The notes under the pieces: generated by a model
The model's database searches: none
What the model was told of the DNA's origin: nothing
The model's input: only the letters and a program-made list of their open reading frames with translations
Assembly (NCBI GenBank): GCA_030539815.1
Contig: JAUNXM010000046.1
Coordinates: 1-6,813, forward strand
Reading direction: 5' to 3'
DNA length: 6,813 nucleotides
Source: Methanobacterium sp.
Lineage (GTDB): Archaea; Methanobacteriota; Methanobacteria; Methanobacteriales; Methanobacteriaceae
Program-made: the position numbers and the translations under genes
Part shown: positions 5,343 through 6,813 of the stretch, in pieces
Numbering within the stretch: the first letter of the stretch is position 1
Layout: each line of letters opens with the position of its first letter

Positions 5343-6302
5343 TTAATAGAGGGTGATTTCGGGGTTGGAAGTTCTGTTTTCATTTATTAACATGTAAAAG
5401 TCCTTTACTTTTTCTGGTTTTACTCGGGACAGATTAAGATAACAGAATGGGCAATAAGTCACCGTGATTTCATTATCTTCTAAAGCTTTAAATGCTTTAC
5501 TAGTTGCTATTTCAGGGTTATGAGCCATTACCCCAGCTCCAGCTCCACAACAGGGACTGTTGGTTTTATTACTAGAATTAGGAAGGAAATTTCTCACCAC
5601 TGACCCCTTTTCCCGTGCGTGGCATGGATCCTGAATGGTGAATTCTGCACTTTCAATGGTAATTTCACTGATTAAATCAACGAGCAATATTATTTCTGGA
5701 TTGAATCCATCATAACTCTGGTAATATTTGTTAAATGCATTATAACATCCCGGACACAATGTTATGATTCTTTTAACTCCTCTTTGCTGAAATTTATCCA
5801 TGTTTCGTCTTACTGCTTCTTCACCAGCACTTACTTCACCCAAATTGAATAGTATATTACCACAACAGGTTTCATTATCCAGAGTAATGTATTCAATTTT
5901 TTCAGCTTTCAGAAGATTATCCGCTGCTTTAAGTATCTCCCGGGTTTTATATGATGGTGTGCATCCTTTGAAGAGAATGGTTTCCGCATTAGAAGATTTA
6001 TTATTCGCAAGTACATTATTCGCATTTTCAGGTTGAATTCCATACGAATTCCCATATTCAGAGATGTTTTCCCTAATTCCGGCAACATGCCGGGCAATGA
6101 TACCTTTTTTCACCCCTATCTCCCTTGCACTTAGATTTACTCCTGCAAGATGACATTGGTTGCATAAATTACAGTTATAAAGATTTTCAAGGTCTCTACC
6201 TTTGAGATCACCAGTTATCCTTAACTTCAAATTACAATACATGGAACTTAACGGAGAACAATTAGAACTCCTATTTAGCTCATTATCTAAATTTTTATTC
6301 AT
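5343..6302 (-). CDS. Iron-sulfur protein with two CCG domains (HdrB/HdrD-like)
   Basis: A 319-residue soluble protein. The N-terminal part has CNLCNQC (44-50), a ferredoxin-type cluster motif whose fourth cysteine is missing (glycine 54); C15 and C23 lie upstream. Two CCG domains follow: the first with C114, CC 146-147 and CPGC 183-186 (spacings 31 and 35, close to the HdrB pattern), the second with PCH (C227), CCGAGAG (251-257) and CPFC (284-287), whose first spacing of 23 is short. In HdrB/HdrD such domains hold non-cubane clusters that reduce the CoM-S-S-CoB disulfide; related proteins (GlpC, LldE and lactate/glycolate oxidase subunits) serve other redox reactions, and the substrate here is unknown. 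ATG 6302 is chosen because GAGGT lies seven bases upstream; the longer ATG 6344 version lacks a site and would overlap the regulator gene. It follows the GbsR/MarR gene by 17 bases, most likely in one operon. Confidence 0.87.
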   Translation of the reverse strand: MNKNLDNELNRSSNCSPLSSMYCNLKLRITGDLKGRDLENLYNCNLCNQCHLAGVNLSAREIGVKKGIIARHVAGIRENISEYGNSYGIQPENANNVLANNKSSNAETILFKGCTPSYKTREILKAADNLLKAEKIEYITLDNETCCGNILFNLGEVSAGEEAVRRNMDKFQQRGVKRIITLCPGCYNAFNKYYQSYDGFNPEIILLVDLISEITIESAEFTIQDPCHAREKGSVVRNFLPNSSNKTNSPCCGAGAGVMAHNPEIATSKAFKALEDNEITVTYCPFCYLNLSRVKPEKVKDFYMLINENRTSNPEITLY

Positions 6303-6309
6303 TTTTAAA

Positions 6310-6314
6310 ACCTC
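6310..6314 (-). promoter_or_regulatory. Ribosome-binding site fixing the CCG protein start
   Basis: The minus strand reads GAGGT at 6314-6310, seven bases before ATG 6302. It lies in the 17-base gap after the regulator's stop codon and supports this start over ATG 6344. Confidence 0.6.
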
Positions 6315-6319
6315 TTTTT

Positions 6320-6811
6320 TTATTTTCCCCTGATATCTCTCCATTTTTCTAGCTCTTCAATGAATTTACGGCTTTGTTCATCTAAAAATTCCAACTGCTC
6401 CCCAAAGTCTTCCAACATCTCTATTTCACTTTTGAAATCTTCATTATCCTTATATTTCTGGATTAATCTAGGTAGTGTTTGAAAAAAGGGAAGTAATGAC
6501 TGGTTATAACGTTTTTTCTGAAGCTCGGTGTAAAGTGTAACCAGGTCTTTATCCATGTATACGTAGACTTTCCTTGATTTTGGTTTTTTAAACCGTTTCA
6601 CCATGTTGTTTTCTTCCATGGCCTTGAGAGTGGTGCTCAATGCAGAGAGACTGTAACCAGTCATCTGGGATAATTCACCTAGTGATATCTCTTCTGGCTC
6701 ACTTTGAAGAACTGACATCAACATGGATGGGAAATCATCCACCCCCAAAGCTCTGAAACTGTTATATATGGCTTTTTTAAATTCTTCCTTGGGAGAATCT
6801 TCATTATTCAC
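6320..6811 (-). CDS. GbsR/MarR-family transcriptional regulator
   Basis: A 163-residue DNA-binding protein. A winged helix-turn-helix spans about 27-86: FPSMLMSVLQSEPEEISLGE, then LSQMTGYSLSALSTTLKAME as the recognition region, NNMVKRFKKPKSRKVYVYMD as the wing. The C-terminal half (about 90-158) is helical and charged, probably a dimerisation coiled coil. The arrangement fits the GbsR branch of the MarR superfamily (COG1510-like), whose members often repress neighbouring genes and respond to small molecules; the effector here is unknown. The start is taken as GTG 6811, two bases from the window end, so a longer N-terminus cannot be excluded; the domain itself is complete. It is the first visible gene of a likely operon with the CCG iron-sulfur protein, and probably regulates it and itself from a promoter outside the window. 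Confidence 0.82.
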   Translation of the reverse strand: MNNEDSPKEEFKKAIYNSFRALGVDDFPSMLMSVLQSEPEEISLGELSQMTGYSLSALSTTLKAMEENNMVKRFKKPKSRKVYVYMDKDLVTLYTELQKKRYNQSLLPFFQTLPRLIQKYKDNEDFKSEIEMLEDFGEQLEFLDEQSRKFIEELEKWRDIRGK

Positions 6812-6813
6812 CA

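Noticed and set aside
5800..6036. Plus-strand frame and minus-strand frame 5909-6097 within the CCG protein gene
   Set aside because: Both are antisense or out-of-frame shadows of a gene with conserved cysteine motifs.
6300..6344. Longer start (ATG 6344) for the CCG protein, overlapping the regulator gene by 25 bases
   Set aside because: ATG 6302 has a GAGGT site at proper distance and avoids the overlap; the extra 14 residues add no domain.

Overview
The window looks like a stretch of an AT-rich archaeal genome, most probably a methanogen of the order Methanobacteriales (Methanobacterium-like). This is inferred from the low GC content, archaeal-type TATA boxes (clearest at 3912-3919), purine-rich ribosome-binding sites of the GAGGT / GGGAG kind, poly-T terminators, and a gene repertoire typical of that group: a soluble PAS/GAF histidine kinase of the HisKA_2 type next to a PocR sensor domain, a heterodisulfide-reductase-like CCG protein, and a TMEM175/DUF1211 membrane protein. 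No rRNA, tRNA, CRISPR array, insertion sequence or phage gene was seen.

Layout, left to right. (1) 1-255, minus: the N-terminal 85 codons of a DUF3887-type protein that runs off the left edge. (2) 256-530: a gene-free divergent spacer. (3) 531-1229, plus: a complete class I SAM-dependent methyltransferase. (4) 1290-3839, minus: a sensory unit made of a PocR domain ORF (3237-3839) followed by a PAS-GAF-PAS-HisKA_2-HATPase histidine kinase (1290-3203). The two ORFs lie in the same reading frame and are separated only by 12 codons, three of them TAA. (5) 3960-4418, plus: a small GyrI-like (SOUL/SHS2-type) ligand-binding protein, divergent from the sensor unit and with the best promoter in the window, followed by a poly-T terminator. 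(6) 4527-5153, minus: a TMEM175-family predicted potassium channel. Its leader carries a bulged hairpin and a short tandem repeat. (7) 5343-6302 and 6320-6811, minus: a GbsR/MarR-type regulator followed 17 bases later by a two-CCG-domain iron-sulfur protein, probably one operon whose promoter lies beyond the right edge.

How the genes may work together. The PocR ORF and the kinase probably form one signalling unit: PocR domains are usually fused in front of PAS/kinase modules, and here the two parts are simply split. No response regulator is next to the kinase. The GbsR/MarR protein probably controls its own transcription and that of the iron-sulfur redox protein. The methyltransferase, GyrI-like and TMEM175 genes appear to be separate transcription units with no clear shared pathway.

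The strongest oddity is the junction at 3204-3239. Reading through the three TAA codons gives a good amphipathic helix with the stops on its exposed face, and the kinase ORF has neither a ribosome-binding site nor a normal start codon. The second is the N-terminal cluster motif of the CCG protein, which lacks its fourth cysteine. The rest of the window looks like ordinary methanogen chromosome; I did not find convincing evidence of an undescribed multi-gene system.
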